64,000 bases of DNA from Ornithinibacillus sp047228935 (GTDB taxonomy: Bacteria; Bacillota; Bacilli; Bacillales; Amphibacillaceae). The position numbers were made by a program, and so were the translations under genes. Shown piece after piece: positions 1 to 8,972 of the stretch (position 1 is its first letter; every line of letters starts with the position of its first letter). The notes under the pieces are model-generated. The model saw only the letters and a list, made by a program, of their open reading frames with translations, had not been told where the DNA came from and did no database searches. The stretch lies in contig NZ_JBFEGG010000003.1 of the NCBI RefSeq assembly GCF_047228935.1, positions 310,001 through 374,000 of the forward strand, given 5' to 3'.

Positions 1-931
1 CTGTGGAGGTGGGGGTAAAAATATTGCGATTGGTCCACCAGCAAGTGAAACGAATACGGTTTCAAAATTAATATTAGAAGCATATGGACTTGAGGAAGGA
101 GATTATACCGCATTCCAGGAAAGTTTTGGGGATGCTGCTAATGGGGTACAGGATGGAAACATAGACATCTCCATTGGGATTTTGGGGCTTCCAGCTGGTA
201 GTATTGAGAGTTTACAAGCTTCTGCTGGTGATGTACGAATGCTTGAATTATCCGATGAAGCAATAGCTTACATTGAAGAGAACAGTGGCTATAAGCGCCA
301 CACGATTCCACAAGATATGTATGATTTTCTAGATAGTGATGTAGAGACAGTTACAGCATATGCAATTTTAATGGCGAATACGAATACGATTAGTGAGGAA
401 CTAGGATATCAATTAGCAAAAATAATGGTAGAAAACTCAAGTGAAATTACCCATGCCCAAGGTGTCCAAATGACATTAGAAAACGCATTAAAAGGAGAGG
501 AAGGGTTACCAATTCATCCCGGTGCAGCACGTTATTATAAAGAACAAGGATTAGAGTTTGATAATCCTATTGCTGAGCTAAATATTACAGAAGAAAAAGC
601 TGATCTCATATTAGGTACTGGTAGTTCGGGTGGTACATACTATCCACTTGGTGGCGAAATGGCGACTGTTTGGAATAATAATATTGATGGAATTAACGTA
701 ACGAATACGGAAACAGGTGCATCTTTACAAAACTTAGCCGACATACGAGATGGGAACCAGGACATTGGGATGACCGTTCACGTTCCGGCACTTGATGCTG
801 TTAACGGAACAGGCGAATTTGAAGGAGCTAAAGTGGAAAACGTTGCCTTTATCGGTCATATTTATCCAGAAGTTGTGCAAATCGTCACTCGAGAAACAAC
901 AGGAATTGAAAGCTTAGATGATTTGAAATAG
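1..931 (+). CDS. TAXI-family TRAP transporter solute-binding lipoprotein, 5'-truncated, lobes in permuted order
   Basis: This is an extracytoplasmic substrate-binding protein of the TAXI class that would feed the permease downstream. The reading frame is open from base 2, so the true start lies outside the window. The first visible residues are CGGGG, which look like a lipobox cysteine and glycine linker. They are followed at once by GKNIAIGPPAS, which normally begins the second lobe of TAXI proteins. That lobe runs to about residue 180, ending HPGAARYYKEQGLE. Only then comes GTGSSGGTYYPLGG, which is normally the N-terminus of the mature protein, and the frame stops right after SLDDLK. In ordinary TAXI proteins that peptide directly precedes the GK.xAxG segment. 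The gene therefore reads lobe 2 then lobe 1, as in a circular permutation. The family call is firm; the permutation is seen in the sequence but could be an assembly artefact. The ligand is unknown. Confidence 0.85.
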   Translation, partial: CGGGGKNIAIGPPASETNTVSKLILEAYGLEEGDYTAFQESFGDAANGVQDGNIDISIGILGLPAGSIESLQASAGDVRMLELSDEAIAYIEENSGYKRHTIPQDMYDFLDSDVETVTAYAILMANTNTISEELGYQLAKIMVENSSEITHAQGVQMTLENALKGEEGLPIHPGAARYYKEQGLEFDNPIAELNITEEKADLILGTGSSGGTYYPLGGEMATVWNNNIDGINVTNTETGASLQNLADIRDGNQDIGMTVHVPALDAVNGTGEFEGAKVENVAFIGHIYPEVVQIVTRETTGIESLDDLK

Positions 932-959
932 CCGTTGAAATAGTTAATGAAACATCAGT

Positions 960-1000
960 AAAGGGATCATGGATTCGCCATTTGATCCCTTTCTTCCTAT
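960..1000 (+). terminator. stem-loop terminator after the TAXI binding-protein gene
   Basis: A perfect 10-bp inverted repeat (AAAGGGATCA / TGATCCCTTT) with a 13-nt loop is followed by a pyrimidine-rich tail. It lies between the binding protein and the permease. It may act as a partial terminator that lets the binding protein be made in excess, as is common in transport operons. Confidence 0.75.
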
Positions 1001-1024
1001 TTTACAGTGAAAGGAAGTGAAATT

Positions 1025-2998
1025 ATGATAGATAAACAGCAAATGACGCAAGAAGAAATCACTGCTCAAAAGATTCTAGAAAAATATGATAAGGAAAGCA
1101 ATTACCGATTTAATATAGGCAAGTGGGCTTGGGTTGTGACATTCTTAGGTGTCGCGCTAACAATATTTCATCTCTATACAGCATATTTTAGTGTTCTCCC
1201 TTCCCAACAACAAGGCGCAATTCATTTAGGGACAGCGTTAGGTTTAATCTTTTTACTTTTCCCAGCTAAGAGGGGACTACAAAAAAAGCAAAAAACTGTT
1301 CCATGGTATGATATAATGTTAGCTTTTACTTCCATGTATGTTGCGTATCATAAGATTATTTTTTTTGATGATATATTACGAAGTCGAGTAGCTGGTTATA
1401 GTACATTAGATATTATTATTTCCATTGTCGCTATTTTACTATTATTAGAGGCCACTCGTCGTACTGTTGGAGTACCAATTGTCATAGTTGCAAGCATCAT
1501 GATTTTATATGGAATCTTCGGTAATGTGATTCCAACGCAAATTTTGTCACACCCAGGGTTTGCTGTTGACCGTATCTCTACGAATTTATGGTTTACCGAA
1601 AGTGGTGTGTTCGGTACACCAATTCAGATTTCTGCAAAGTTTATTTTCCTCTTTCTATTCTTCGGTGTTATTTTAGTTCATACGAAAATTGGTCAGTTTT
1701 TTAATGACTTAGCTTTTGCATTAACAGGTAGGTTTACCGGTGGTACTGCAAAAGCTGCGGTTGCTGCAAGTTCTTTACAAGGAATGGTATCAGGAAGCTC
1801 GGTTGGAAATACTGTTGCCTCTGGATCGTTCACTATCCCGATGATGAAAAAGGCAGGTTTCAAGCCAGAATTTGCTGCAGCGACAGAAGCATCTGCATCG
1901 ACTGGTGGACAAATCATGCCACCTTTAATGGGGGCAGCAGCTTTCATTATGATGGAGTATTTAGGTGTTGATTATGGGGTTATAATGCTTGCTGCAATTA
2001 TACCAGCAATGCTTTATTTTGCTGGCATATTTATCGGGACACATTTTGAGGCGAAGCGGTTAAGAATACTGGGTTTACCAAGAGCAGATTTACCTAGTTT
2101 TCGTAAGCTTATGAAAAAAAATTGGTACATGCTTTTGCCACTTGTGTTGATAGTAGGAACTATTTTAACAGGTTTTTCCCCACAGCGTGCTGCACTAATC
2201 GGTATTATCTCGGCATTCATTGTAAGTTTAGTTAGAAAAGAAACTCGTCTGAATTTACACGGAACAATTAATGTACTGGAGCAAGGTGCACGGATAGCAC
2301 TTCCTGTAATAGCTGCCTGTGCTACTGCAGGAATTATTGCTGGAGTTGTGAGTATTACGGGGTTAGGATCCAAGTTTGCAGCGGGAATTATCGCTTTATC
2401 TGGGGGGATACTTCCATTCGCTCTAATATTCACCATGATTGCGTGTATCATTTTAGGAATGGGCCTCCCTACTACTGCCAATTACGTTGTAACAGCGACA
2501 ATCGCAGCTCCTGTTTTAATTAATGAATTTGGCGTCGCTCCAATAGCTGCTCATATGTTTGTATTTTATTTTGGTATTGTTGCGGACATTACACCGCCAG
2601 TATGTTTAGCCGCCTATGCAGGGGCTGGAATTGCTAGAGCAAATCCATTTAAAACTGGGGTGAATGCTGTAAAACTAGCAATCGCAGCTTTCATTATTCC
2701 ATATATATTTGTTTTCAATCCGATATTAGTATTAGTCGATGTAACTGCTGTGAAATTAATTATTGGAATTTTAACAGCATTGATTGGAATGGCTGGGGTA
2801 AGTAGCGCCGTAATCGGGTACTTCATTTGTCATTCAAGAGTATGGGAAAGGGTAATACTCTTAGTGGGTGGATTAATGATGATTATTCCTGAAGTAATAA
2901 CAAGTATTATAGGATTTGCATTGCTTGTTGTAGTATGGTTTATTCAAAGGCAAAGAGAGGAAGAGTCCGGTCAAGTAGGTGGCCAGATAACGGAATAA
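1025..2998 (+). CDS. TRAP transporter fused permease (TAXI type, DctQM-like)
   Basis: This is an integral membrane subunit of a TRAP secondary transporter, probably about 16 membrane spans, using an ion gradient to import the ligand caught by the binding protein. The protein is about 657 residues, the usual size for fused TAXI permeases. The N-terminal quarter has four hydrophobic segments (DctQ-like). The rest matches the DctM-like module, with motifs such as AASSLQGMVSGSSVGNT and GLPTTANY and the GGQIMPP segment typical of the family. I chose ATG 1025 because AAGGAAGTGA lies just upstream; an in-frame GTG at 1007 has no ribosome site. It follows the TAXI gene after a hairpin, so the two form one transport unit. 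Substrate cannot be told from sequence. Confidence 0.93.
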   Translation: MIDKQQMTQEEITAQKILEKYDKESNYRFNIGKWAWVVTFLGVALTIFHLYTAYFSVLPSQQQGAIHLGTALGLIFLLFPAKRGLQKKQKTVPWYDIMLAFTSMYVAYHKIIFFDDILRSRVAGYSTLDIIISIVAILLLLEATRRTVGVPIVIVASIMILYGIFGNVIPTQILSHPGFAVDRISTNLWFTESGVFGTPIQISAKFIFLFLFFGVILVHTKIGQFFNDLAFALTGRFTGGTAKAAVAASSLQGMVSGSSVGNTVASGSFTIPMMKKAGFKPEFAAATEASASTGGQIMPPLMGAAAFIMMEYLGVDYGVIMLAAIIPAMLYFAGIFIGTHFEAKRLRILGLPRADLPSFRKLMKKNWYMLLPLVLIVGTILTGFSPQRAALIGIISAFIVSLVRKETRLNLHGTINVLEQGARIALPVIAACATAGIIAGVVSITGLGSKFAAGIIALSGGILPFALIFTMIACIILGMGLPTTANYVVTATIAAPVLINEFGVAPIAAHMFVFYFGIVADITPPVCLAAYAGAGIARANPFKTGVNAVKLAIAAFIIPYIFVFNPILVLVDVTAVKLIIGILTALIGMAGVSSAVIGYFICHSRVWERVILLVGGLMMIIPEVITSIIGFALLVVVWFIQRQREEESGQVGGQITE

Positions 2999-3012
2999 GA
3001 GTATGTTCTTAG

Positions 3013-3042
3013 GACACTACTTATTTGTGTAGTGTCTTTTTG
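3013..3042 (+). terminator. intrinsic terminator after the TRAP permease
   Basis: Stem GACACTAC / GTAGTGTC with an 8-nt loop, followed by TTTTTG, 15 bases past the permease stop codon. Confidence 0.85.
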
Positions 3043-3311
3043 ATGAGCTTCATTCGACAATATTCTATTATTTCCGAGGAAATATTTGAAGTTAGTTGGG
3101 GGAGTTGCTGTAGTGTTGTGGGAAGAGGCATCATGATCGTGAAATGGTGTGTATCAACCGTTACTTAAAAAAATCAACTGAAATTAAGTAAACATCAACC
3201 AAATGCCCTTCGCCTTCAACTGACAACCCGCACCAATTAATCCAACTTTTTTCCTTCCTACACTCCCTTATGCTATAGTAATATCAGAATATATTGGAAG
3301 GGGCAAAAGGT
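3043..3311. other. intergenic region before the CynX-like transporter
   Basis: About 270 bases without a credible gene. A TATAGT hexamer about 32 bases before the next start codon could be a -10 element, but no good -35 is visible. A single TTCGACA matches the reverse of a Spo0A box core; one copy alone is not convincing. Confidence 0.4.
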
Positions 3312-4511
3312 TTGGAATTTAATCAACATGACTTAAAGAATAATCAGTTATATAAATTCTTGTTACTTACTGGGATAATATTAGTTGCCTTTAACCTTCG
3401 TCCGGCGATTACGTCTGTTGGACCGCTTATGAGTACGATTCGTGATGATGTTGGCTTATCAAATTGGAGTGTAGGGTTGTTAACTAGTCTACCGTTAATT
3501 GCTTTTGCAATTATGTCGCCTATTGCTGCTAGGCTAGGTAATCGATTTACGAATGAAAGAGTTATATTATGTGGACTTATTTTTCTGTTAATCGGAATAG
3601 CAGTCCGGTCCGTATCCATAATACTTTTGATCTTTATCGGGACATTACTAGTTGGTATCGGGATTTCGGTTATTAATGTTCTGTTGCCAGGGGTTGTTAA
3701 GGATAAATATCCATTAAAGGTTGGTTTAATGACAAGTGTGTATTCCACTGCTATGGGGATTTTTGCTGCTACTGCGTCTGGTGTAAGTGTTCCAATAGCA
3801 GATGGGCTAGGCCTAGGCTGGAAAATAGCTCTTCTAGTATGGGCAATACCAGCTGTAGTCGGTATTATTGTTTGGATTTATTTAGCTAATAATAGTAGGA
3901 ATGCTAGAGGTAAAACCCCATTTATAACTGATACGGATACAAATATTTGGAAGTCGCCTTTAGCGTGGCAAATTGCTGCCTACATGGGATTACAGTCCTT
4001 TTTGTTTTATGTAACGATATCTTGGTTACCTGAAATATTGCATTCCAATGGAATGAGTATGGAGACAGCTGGTTGGATGTTATCGTTAACACAATTTATT
4101 GGTCTTCCTGCCAGTTTTATTGTTCCAGTACTCGCTGGGAAATTTGCCTCACAACGTTTAATTGTTGCAACTATGGGGCTAATGTCCATTGTAGGTTATG
4201 GCGGGTTGTTACTTGGTTCGACTCATCTTACTTTAATCATTAGCATTACATTAATTGGTCTTGCCTTAAGTGGTACATTCGCATTGGCATTAGCCTTCTT
4301 AGGAATGAGGGCAAAAGATGCAAAACAAGCAGCTTCTTTATCCGGAATGGCTCAGGCTTTAGGCTATGTTCTTGCAGCAGTAGGTCCAATCTTTATTGGA
4401 TATTTATTCGACTTAACACATGCATGGACAGTGCCGATAGTTACTTTAATCATTGTAGCTGTATTAGTCACTTTCTTTGGATTTGGTGCAGGTAGGGATA
4501 AATATGTATAA
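3312..4511 (+). CDS. CynX/NimT-family major facilitator transporter
   Basis: A 12-span MFS transporter of about 399 residues. The N-terminal span carries AFNLRPAITSVGPL, the hallmark of the CynX/NimT (cyanate or 2-nitroimidazole exporter-like) group. Hydrophobic spans are evenly spread and the central loop near residue 200 (NARGKTPF) is hydrophilic, as expected. TTG 3312 is preferred since GGAAGGGG lies 7-8 bases ahead; an upstream in-frame TTG at 3294 overlaps that site. It ends 17 bases before the pyroglutamyl peptidase gene and probably shares its transcript. The true substrate is unknown; cyanate is only the family namesake. Confidence 0.87.
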   Translation: MEFNQHDLKNNQLYKFLLLTGIILVAFNLRPAITSVGPLMSTIRDDVGLSNWSVGLLTSLPLIAFAIMSPIAARLGNRFTNERVILCGLIFLLIGIAVRSVSIILLIFIGTLLVGIGISVINVLLPGVVKDKYPLKVGLMTSVYSTAMGIFAATASGVSVPIADGLGLGWKIALLVWAIPAVVGIIVWIYLANNSRNARGKTPFITDTDTNIWKSPLAWQIAAYMGLQSFLFYVTISWLPEILHSNGMSMETAGWMLSLTQFIGLPASFIVPVLAGKFASQRLIVATMGLMSIVGYGGLLLGSTHLTLIISITLIGLALSGTFALALAFLGMRAKDAKQAASLSGMAQALGYVLAAVGPIFIGYLFDLTHAWTVPIVTLIIVAVLVTFFGFGAGRDKYV

Positions 4512-4528
4512 AAAGGAGAGGTGTTAAC

Positions 4529-5128
4529 ATGAAGAAACTATTACTTACAGGATTCGAACCATTTTTAGAATTTCCTATTAACCCAACAACTGATATCGCC
4601 ATCACTTTAAATGGGGAAGTGATTGGTAAGTATGAAGTAATTGGGGAAGTATTATCCGTAGACTTTCACAAATCAGGAAAACAGTTACTAGGTTTAATTG
4701 AAAAGCATGACCCGGATGCGGTGGTATCCTTAGGACTGGCTGGTGGAAGAAATTGTATTACTCCAGAAAGAGTTGCTATTAATTGTAATGATGGTCCAGT
4801 TGATAATAATGGACACAAACCAAATGGAGAGAAGATTTTTGAAGATGGACCTGATGCGTATTTTTCTAAGCTTCCTATTTATGAAATCGTATCAAGGTTA
4901 GAGGAAGCAGGTTATCCTGCAAAAATTTCAAATACTGCGGGAGCTTACCTTTGCAATAATGTCATGTACCATAGTTTACATTATTTAAATGAAAAAGAAC
5001 TAGATCGTCCATCCGGATTCATCCACATTCCAGCATCCCATGCTTTAGCAGTAAAGAAAAACATGCCCAGCTGGTCACAACAAGACTTAACAGAAGCAGT
5101 GAGATTAGCATTGGGTTGTATCGAGTAA
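4529..5128 (+). CDS. pcp: pyroglutamyl-peptidase I (pyrrolidone-carboxylate peptidase)
   Basis: A cytosolic cysteine peptidase (family C15) that removes N-terminal pyroglutamate from peptides. At 199 residues it has the usual length. The catalytic triad is visible: Glu80 in ITPERVAIN, Cys142 in AGAYLCNN and His166 in GFIHIPAS. The N-terminal LLTGFEPF motif is also diagnostic. The ATG is preceded by AAAAGGAGAGGTG. It closely follows the CynX-like transporter and is probably co-transcribed with it, which might suggest uptake or release of a small acidic or amide compound, but that is only inference. Confidence 0.95.
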   Translation: MKKLLLTGFEPFLEFPINPTTDIAITLNGEVIGKYEVIGEVLSVDFHKSGKQLLGLIEKHDPDAVVSLGLAGGRNCITPERVAINCNDGPVDNNGHKPNGEKIFEDGPDAYFSKLPIYEIVSRLEEAGYPAKISNTAGAYLCNNVMYHSLHYLNEKELDRPSGFIHIPASHALAVKKNMPSWSQQDLTEAVRLALGCIE

Positions 5129-5183
5129 ATAGTTAATGAAATAATTTATTTAAAGGGTAAATATATAGAAGAATTTACTCTGA

Positions 5184-5245
5184 GTGGAGAGAATACACGG
5201 AGTCTCACGGGTCACCTGATGGAAAGGGTATTGTATTCTCTCCAC
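5184..5245. repeat. 13-bp perfect inverted repeat in an intergenic region
   Basis: GTGGAGAGAATAC and its exact complement GTATTCTCTCCAC are separated by 36 bases that are locally GC-richer than the surroundings. The RNA would form a long hairpin about 55 nt after pcp and about 140 nt before the next gene. There is no U-tract, so it is not a standard terminator, and I could not match it to a known riboswitch. The rest of the 260-base gap shows nothing. Confidence 0.6.
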
Positions 5246-5388
5246 GTTCATGTTCCAAAGAAGAAACGCTTATTCTTCAGGTGCATAAAAATTTATAAAA
5301 ATACTACATTAACTCCATTGCTTTCCCCAACTAAATATATTAAAATTACGTAGTTGATGAGAAAATTAGATTGAGAGTTGATGAGATT

Positions 5389-6582
5389 ATGCCAAGATAT
5401 ATTTGGCTTTTAGTTATAGCAACAACCATTAGTGTAACTGGTGGTTCTTTTTTATGGCCGCTTAACACCATATACATGCATAACGAATTAGGGAAAAGCT
5501 TAGCATTTGCTGGCTTTATTTTAATGTTCAACCAAGGAGCTAACATCGTTGGTAATTTAGTTGGAGGGATTCTGTTTGATAAATTTAGTGCCTACAAAAC
5601 TATTCTTTTAGGAACGTTTCTTTCCACCGGTTCATCAATCTTGTTAACATTTAATCATGAGAGTATTTTCGCATATTCTATTTGTCTACTATTGATTGGA
5701 CTTGGTTCTGGGATAACTTGGCCGGTCATGTTTGCTATGGCAGGTTCGGTATGGCCAGAAGGTGGAAGACGTGCATTTAATGCTATTTATGTAGCTCAAA
5801 ATCTTGGAGTTGCACTTGGGGCGACTATTGGTGGTTTTGTAGCAAGTATTTCGTTTGATTATATCTTTATGGCAAATGCAGCCTTATTTTTTGTTTTTAC
5901 TTTGATGGTCGTCTTTGCGTTTAAAGGAATGGACGAAGAACGAAATCGTCAAATGCACACAAGTGTCATTGAACAAAGTGGAAAAATTAAAGATAAATCG
6001 AAATTTACTGCGCTTATCATCTTAAGTATAGGTTTCTTTGTTGCTTGGTTTGCTTATAGCCAGTGGCAGTCTACGATTGCATCGTATACACAAGACATTG
6101 GTGTTCCATTAGAACAGTATAGTTCATTATGGGCAATTAATGGATTTTTGATCGTATTAGGTCAACCAGTATTAAAGTTATTCACGGATAGAATTACTTC
6201 ACCTAGAACACATATTTATGTTGGGTCGGTAATCTTTTTAGGTTCATATCTCATTGCAATGTTTGCAGAACAATTTACGATGTTTGCAGTAGGTATGGTA
6301 ATATTAACTATAGCAGAAATGTTAATTTGGCCAGCTATTCCAACATTAGCTAATGCACTTGCACCACAAGGCCGTGCTGGTTTTTACCAAGGATTTGTGA
6401 ATAGTATTGCGGCTGCAGGTAGAATGCTCGGACCTTTCATAGGTGGTTTAGTTGTTGATTTCTTTAATATTCAAGTACTATTCTTTGGTTTAATTGTTTT
6501 ATTATTTATTCCATTCTTTACGACAAAACTTTATGACCGAGGGATAGTAGATTCCGAGCAAGTAATGGAAAAAGAAGCATAA
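5389..6582 (+). CDS. major facilitator superfamily transporter
   Basis: A predicted 12-span MFS efflux-type permease of about 397 residues. The GNLVGGILFDKFSAYKT segment after the second span is the MFS motif A equivalent, and a hydrophilic central loop (KGMDEERNRQM) separates the two halves. ATG 5389 fits where the first span begins (MPRYIWLLVIATT); a TTG at 5371 is possible, and neither has a strong ribosome site (GATGAG only). The next gene, a HAD phosphatase, starts 12 bases after the stop, so the two are likely co-transcribed. It resembles B. subtilis YttB in my memory, which is not tested here. Substrate unknown. Confidence 0.85.
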   Translation: MPRYIWLLVIATTISVTGGSFLWPLNTIYMHNELGKSLAFAGFILMFNQGANIVGNLVGGILFDKFSAYKTILLGTFLSTGSSILLTFNHESIFAYSICLLLIGLGSGITWPVMFAMAGSVWPEGGRRAFNAIYVAQNLGVALGATIGGFVASISFDYIFMANAALFFVFTLMVVFAFKGMDEERNRQMHTSVIEQSGKIKDKSKFTALIILSIGFFVAWFAYSQWQSTIASYTQDIGVPLEQYSSLWAINGFLIVLGQPVLKLFTDRITSPRTHIYVGSVIFLGSYLIAMFAEQFTMFAVGMVILTIAEMLIWPAIPTLANALAPQGRAGFYQGFVNSIAAAGRMLGPFIGGLVVDFFNIQVLFFGLIVLLFIPFFTTKLYDRGIVDSEQVMEKEA

Positions 6583-6594
6583 AGGAGTTTTTAG

Positions 6595-7326
6595 ATGTCT
6601 GAGATTAAGTTGATTGCACTAGATATGGATGGTACGTTACTAAATTTAGACCACGAAGTTGATAGTCGTACGAAGGAAGCAATACAAAAAGCACTCGCTA
6701 AAGGTGTGCATGTTGTATTAAGTACGGGAAGATCGATTGGGACCTGTTATCCGTATGCAGAAGAACTAGGACTGACATCATATTTAGTCACTTGTAATGG
6801 TGGACAAATTTGGACTGTGAAGAAAGAGTTACTGGAAGAACATCTTTTAGAAACAGAGATTGTAGAAAAAATCTGGAATCTAGGGGAAGGCCTTGGTCTC
6901 CATATGTGGATGACTTCAACAGAAGGATTTTTCATAGGTGAACGACCTGAAAATCTATATGATTACCAATGGTTGAAGTTTGGTGTGGATTCAGATGATA
7001 AAGATAAATTAGATCATGTAGTAAAAGAATTATCCTATTTTGCTGATTTAGAGATTACGAATTCGCTACCAACTAATATTGAAATCAATCCAAAAGGTGT
7101 TAGCAAGGCAAAAGCTCTGAAACGTGTATGTAAAGAAATTGGTATCACGATGGATGAAGTGATGGCATGTGGTGATAGCTTAAATGATATTAAAATGATT
7201 CAAGAAGCAGGTATCGGGGTTGCGATGGGGAATGCACAAGAAGCAATAAAGAAAGTGGCTAATCACGTTACGGATACTCATATAAATTACGGTGTCGCCA
7301 AAGCAATCGAGAAGTTTGTCTTATAA
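6595..7326 (+). CDS. Cof-type HAD-superfamily phosphatase
   Basis: A cytosolic phosphatase of the HAD superfamily, Cof/type IIB group, 243 residues. Motif I is LDMDGTLLN near residue 9 (nucleophile Asp), motif II is STGRS near residue 43, and motif IV is GDSLNDIKMI near residue 195, with the conserved lysine in GVSKAKAL before it. These proteins dephosphorylate sugar phosphates, nucleotides or cofactor intermediates; the exact substrate is not predictable. AAAGGAG lies just upstream and the gene is tightly linked to the MFS gene. Confidence 0.92.
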   Translation: MSEIKLIALDMDGTLLNLDHEVDSRTKEAIQKALAKGVHVVLSTGRSIGTCYPYAEELGLTSYLVTCNGGQIWTVKKELLEEHLLETEIVEKIWNLGEGLGLHMWMTSTEGFFIGERPENLYDYQWLKFGVDSDDKDKLDHVVKELSYFADLEITNSLPTNIEINPKGVSKAKALKRVCKEIGITMDEVMACGDSLNDIKMIQEAGIGVAMGNAQEAIKKVANHVTDTHINYGVAKAIEKFVL

Positions 7327-7415
7327 TGTTGTCGGATAACTAAATCCAAGGTCCCTTTCATTGTGATATAAAAAGAGGTATAATAGATATACAACGCCTG
7401 AAAGGGGATGCTGCA

Positions 7416-7598
7416 ATGTCTTTCTCAAGAGGACCAAAAGAGCCAGTCCCGGAAGTTGAAACAAATGTATGGGCATGTTCAAGTGATGATTGTAATGGCT
7501 GGATGAGAGAATCATTTAGCTTCGACAAAGAACCAGAGTGCCCACTATGCCAATCCGTCATGACAACAGAAGTAAGAGTATTACCAGAAGTGAAATAG
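7416..7598 (+). CDS. ydjO: cold-inducible YdjO-like small zinc-ribbon protein
   Basis: A 60-residue protein with four cysteines in two pairs (WACSSDDCNGWMR and ECPLCQS), the pattern of the YdjO family described as cold-inducible in Bacillus. A metal-binding ribbon is likely. The start is supported by GAAAGGGGATGCTGCA ahead of the ATG. It stands alone, with a terminator after it. The function of the family is not known. Two minus-strand reading frames over the same bases are shadows. Confidence 0.85.
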   Translation: MSFSRGPKEPVPEVETNVWACSSDDCNGWMRESFSFDKEPECPLCQSVMTTEVRVLPEVK

Positions 7599-7621
7599 AA
7601 ATAAATAACGATAAATAACTA

Positions 7622-7655
7622 GAAAAGCACTCCCAATTTTTGGGGGTGTTTTCTT
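7622..7655 (+). terminator. intrinsic terminator after ydjO-like gene
   Basis: A hairpin CACTCCCA / TGGGGGTG with wobble pairs is followed by TTTTCTTAG. Confidence 0.8.
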
Positions 7656-7752
7656 AGTTTATTGTTAAATTGCTGAATTGATTAAAATAATCACCAAGAT
7701 AATCGCCTATACATAAATTAATCTATAGAAATTAGTTAAAGGATGTGTCTTT

Positions 7753-8802
7753 TTGCCAAACAAAATAGGTTATTATGTTAGTGGAAATACAGCAGAAGGC
7801 TTTGTAAATTATTTATCATCTAATACATTGGATTTTCATCACCACATCATTCTGAAACACCCTTCCCACACTGTGAAAACAATGATTATTAAGGAAGTCA
7901 TAAAGGAATATGAAACCGAGGATAATCTTGAAATACTGTACAGCTCATTAGGTGAGGAATTTTTGGAAGGCGTTATTATCCGAGACAAAAAGATAGCTCT
8001 AATTGATGAGCGAATAGGTAGTGCTGATTTAAATGGAGCATTTGAAATGGATCTATCTCTTTTTACTGTTGACGACGTTACTACATCGGATTTCTCAATA
8101 GAACGTACACAGATTAAATCCTTAACGGAGGATGCCTATACTAATTTTGAAACTGGGTTAAGAATTCATGATCAATTAGAGGATATCTATATTAAGGAGA
8201 TGGACTTTATAAAGGCAAATAAAATTGCGGAAGAATTTATAGACACGATTTTAAAGTACGGATCGCCTCAAGGAAATAACGCCCAAATATATCACCGGTT
8301 ATTCGGTACTAACACGAAAGATGGCGTTGTAAATGTCGTTCCGGATATTTTAAGTCAAGTATCTCAAAAATATTTCATTAAAGGTCGTGCTGGAACAGGA
8401 AAATCTACGTTTATGAAAAAAATTATGACAGCTTGTAGGGAACATGGTTTTGATGTTGAACTATACCATTGTAGCTTTGATCCGAATAGTATTGATATGG
8501 TTTTAGTTAGAGATTTAGATTTCTGTATCTTTGATAGTACAGACCCACATGAATTTTTCCCTAATGGTCCGGGGGAAGAAGTGATTGATATGTATGATAA
8601 GGCAGTAACTCCAGGTACTGATGAAAAATATAGTGAGGAAATTAATGAATTAACTAATAGTTATAAATCATACATGAAGAAGGGAGTTATCTGCTTGAAA
8701 GAAGCAGGTGATTTATTAAAGAATGTCGAACAAAATTTTGTAATAAACGATCGAGATATTGAAAAGGTTAAATCGTTTATTTTTCGTAAAATTATCGAAT
8801 AA
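7753..8802 (+). CDS. P-loop ATPase/GTPase of the PRK06851 family, unknown role
   Basis: A soluble 349-residue protein. A Walker A motif GRAGTGKST lies near residues 213-221, and a similar HPSHTVKT segment near residue 36 is the degenerate first P-loop of this two-domain family. I recognise it as the conserved Firmicutes family known as PRK06851, whose function is not established. The TTG start is chosen because AAAGGATGTG precedes it and no ATG fits. It is a single-gene unit bounded by terminators. Confidence 0.75.
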   Translation: MPNKIGYYVSGNTAEGFVNYLSSNTLDFHHHIILKHPSHTVKTMIIKEVIKEYETEDNLEILYSSLGEEFLEGVIIRDKKIALIDERIGSADLNGAFEMDLSLFTVDDVTTSDFSIERTQIKSLTEDAYTNFETGLRIHDQLEDIYIKEMDFIKANKIAEEFIDTILKYGSPQGNNAQIYHRLFGTNTKDGVVNVVPDILSQVSQKYFIKGRAGTGKSTFMKKIMTACREHGFDVELYHCSFDPNSIDMVLVRDLDFCIFDSTDPHEFFPNGPGEEVIDMYDKAVTPGTDEKYSEEINELTNSYKSYMKKGVICLKEAGDLLKNVEQNFVINDRDIEKVKSFIFRKIIE

Positions 8803-8807
8803 TTAAA

Positions 8808-8848
8808 AGTCCTGTGAGTATAATGTAAATACTCGCAGGACTTTTCGC
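8808..8848 (+). terminator. intrinsic terminator after the PRK06851-family gene
   Basis: A 13-bp stem (AGTCCTGTGAGTA / TACTCGCAGGACT, one wobble) is followed by TTTTCG. The 170-base gap to the next gene otherwise holds only likely promoter sequence. Confidence 0.85.
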
Positions 8849-8972
8849 ACAAATAAAGGACCTTTGTACCAATATTTGTAATTACCCAAAATACTCTTGT
8901 TTTTTCTTGTAATATCATGTAAAATTAATTAACTGAAAATTAAGATTAATAATAAATGGGGAGGTGGGATAC

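Noticed and set aside
3053..3059. Single Spo0A-box-like TTCGACA
   Set aside because: One isolated heptamer in an AT-rich gap with no sporulation gene beside it is expected by chance.
7321..7561. Two minus-strand frames opposite the YdjO-like gene
   Set aside because: They overlap each other and the conserved four-cysteine gene on the plus strand, which has a ribosome site.
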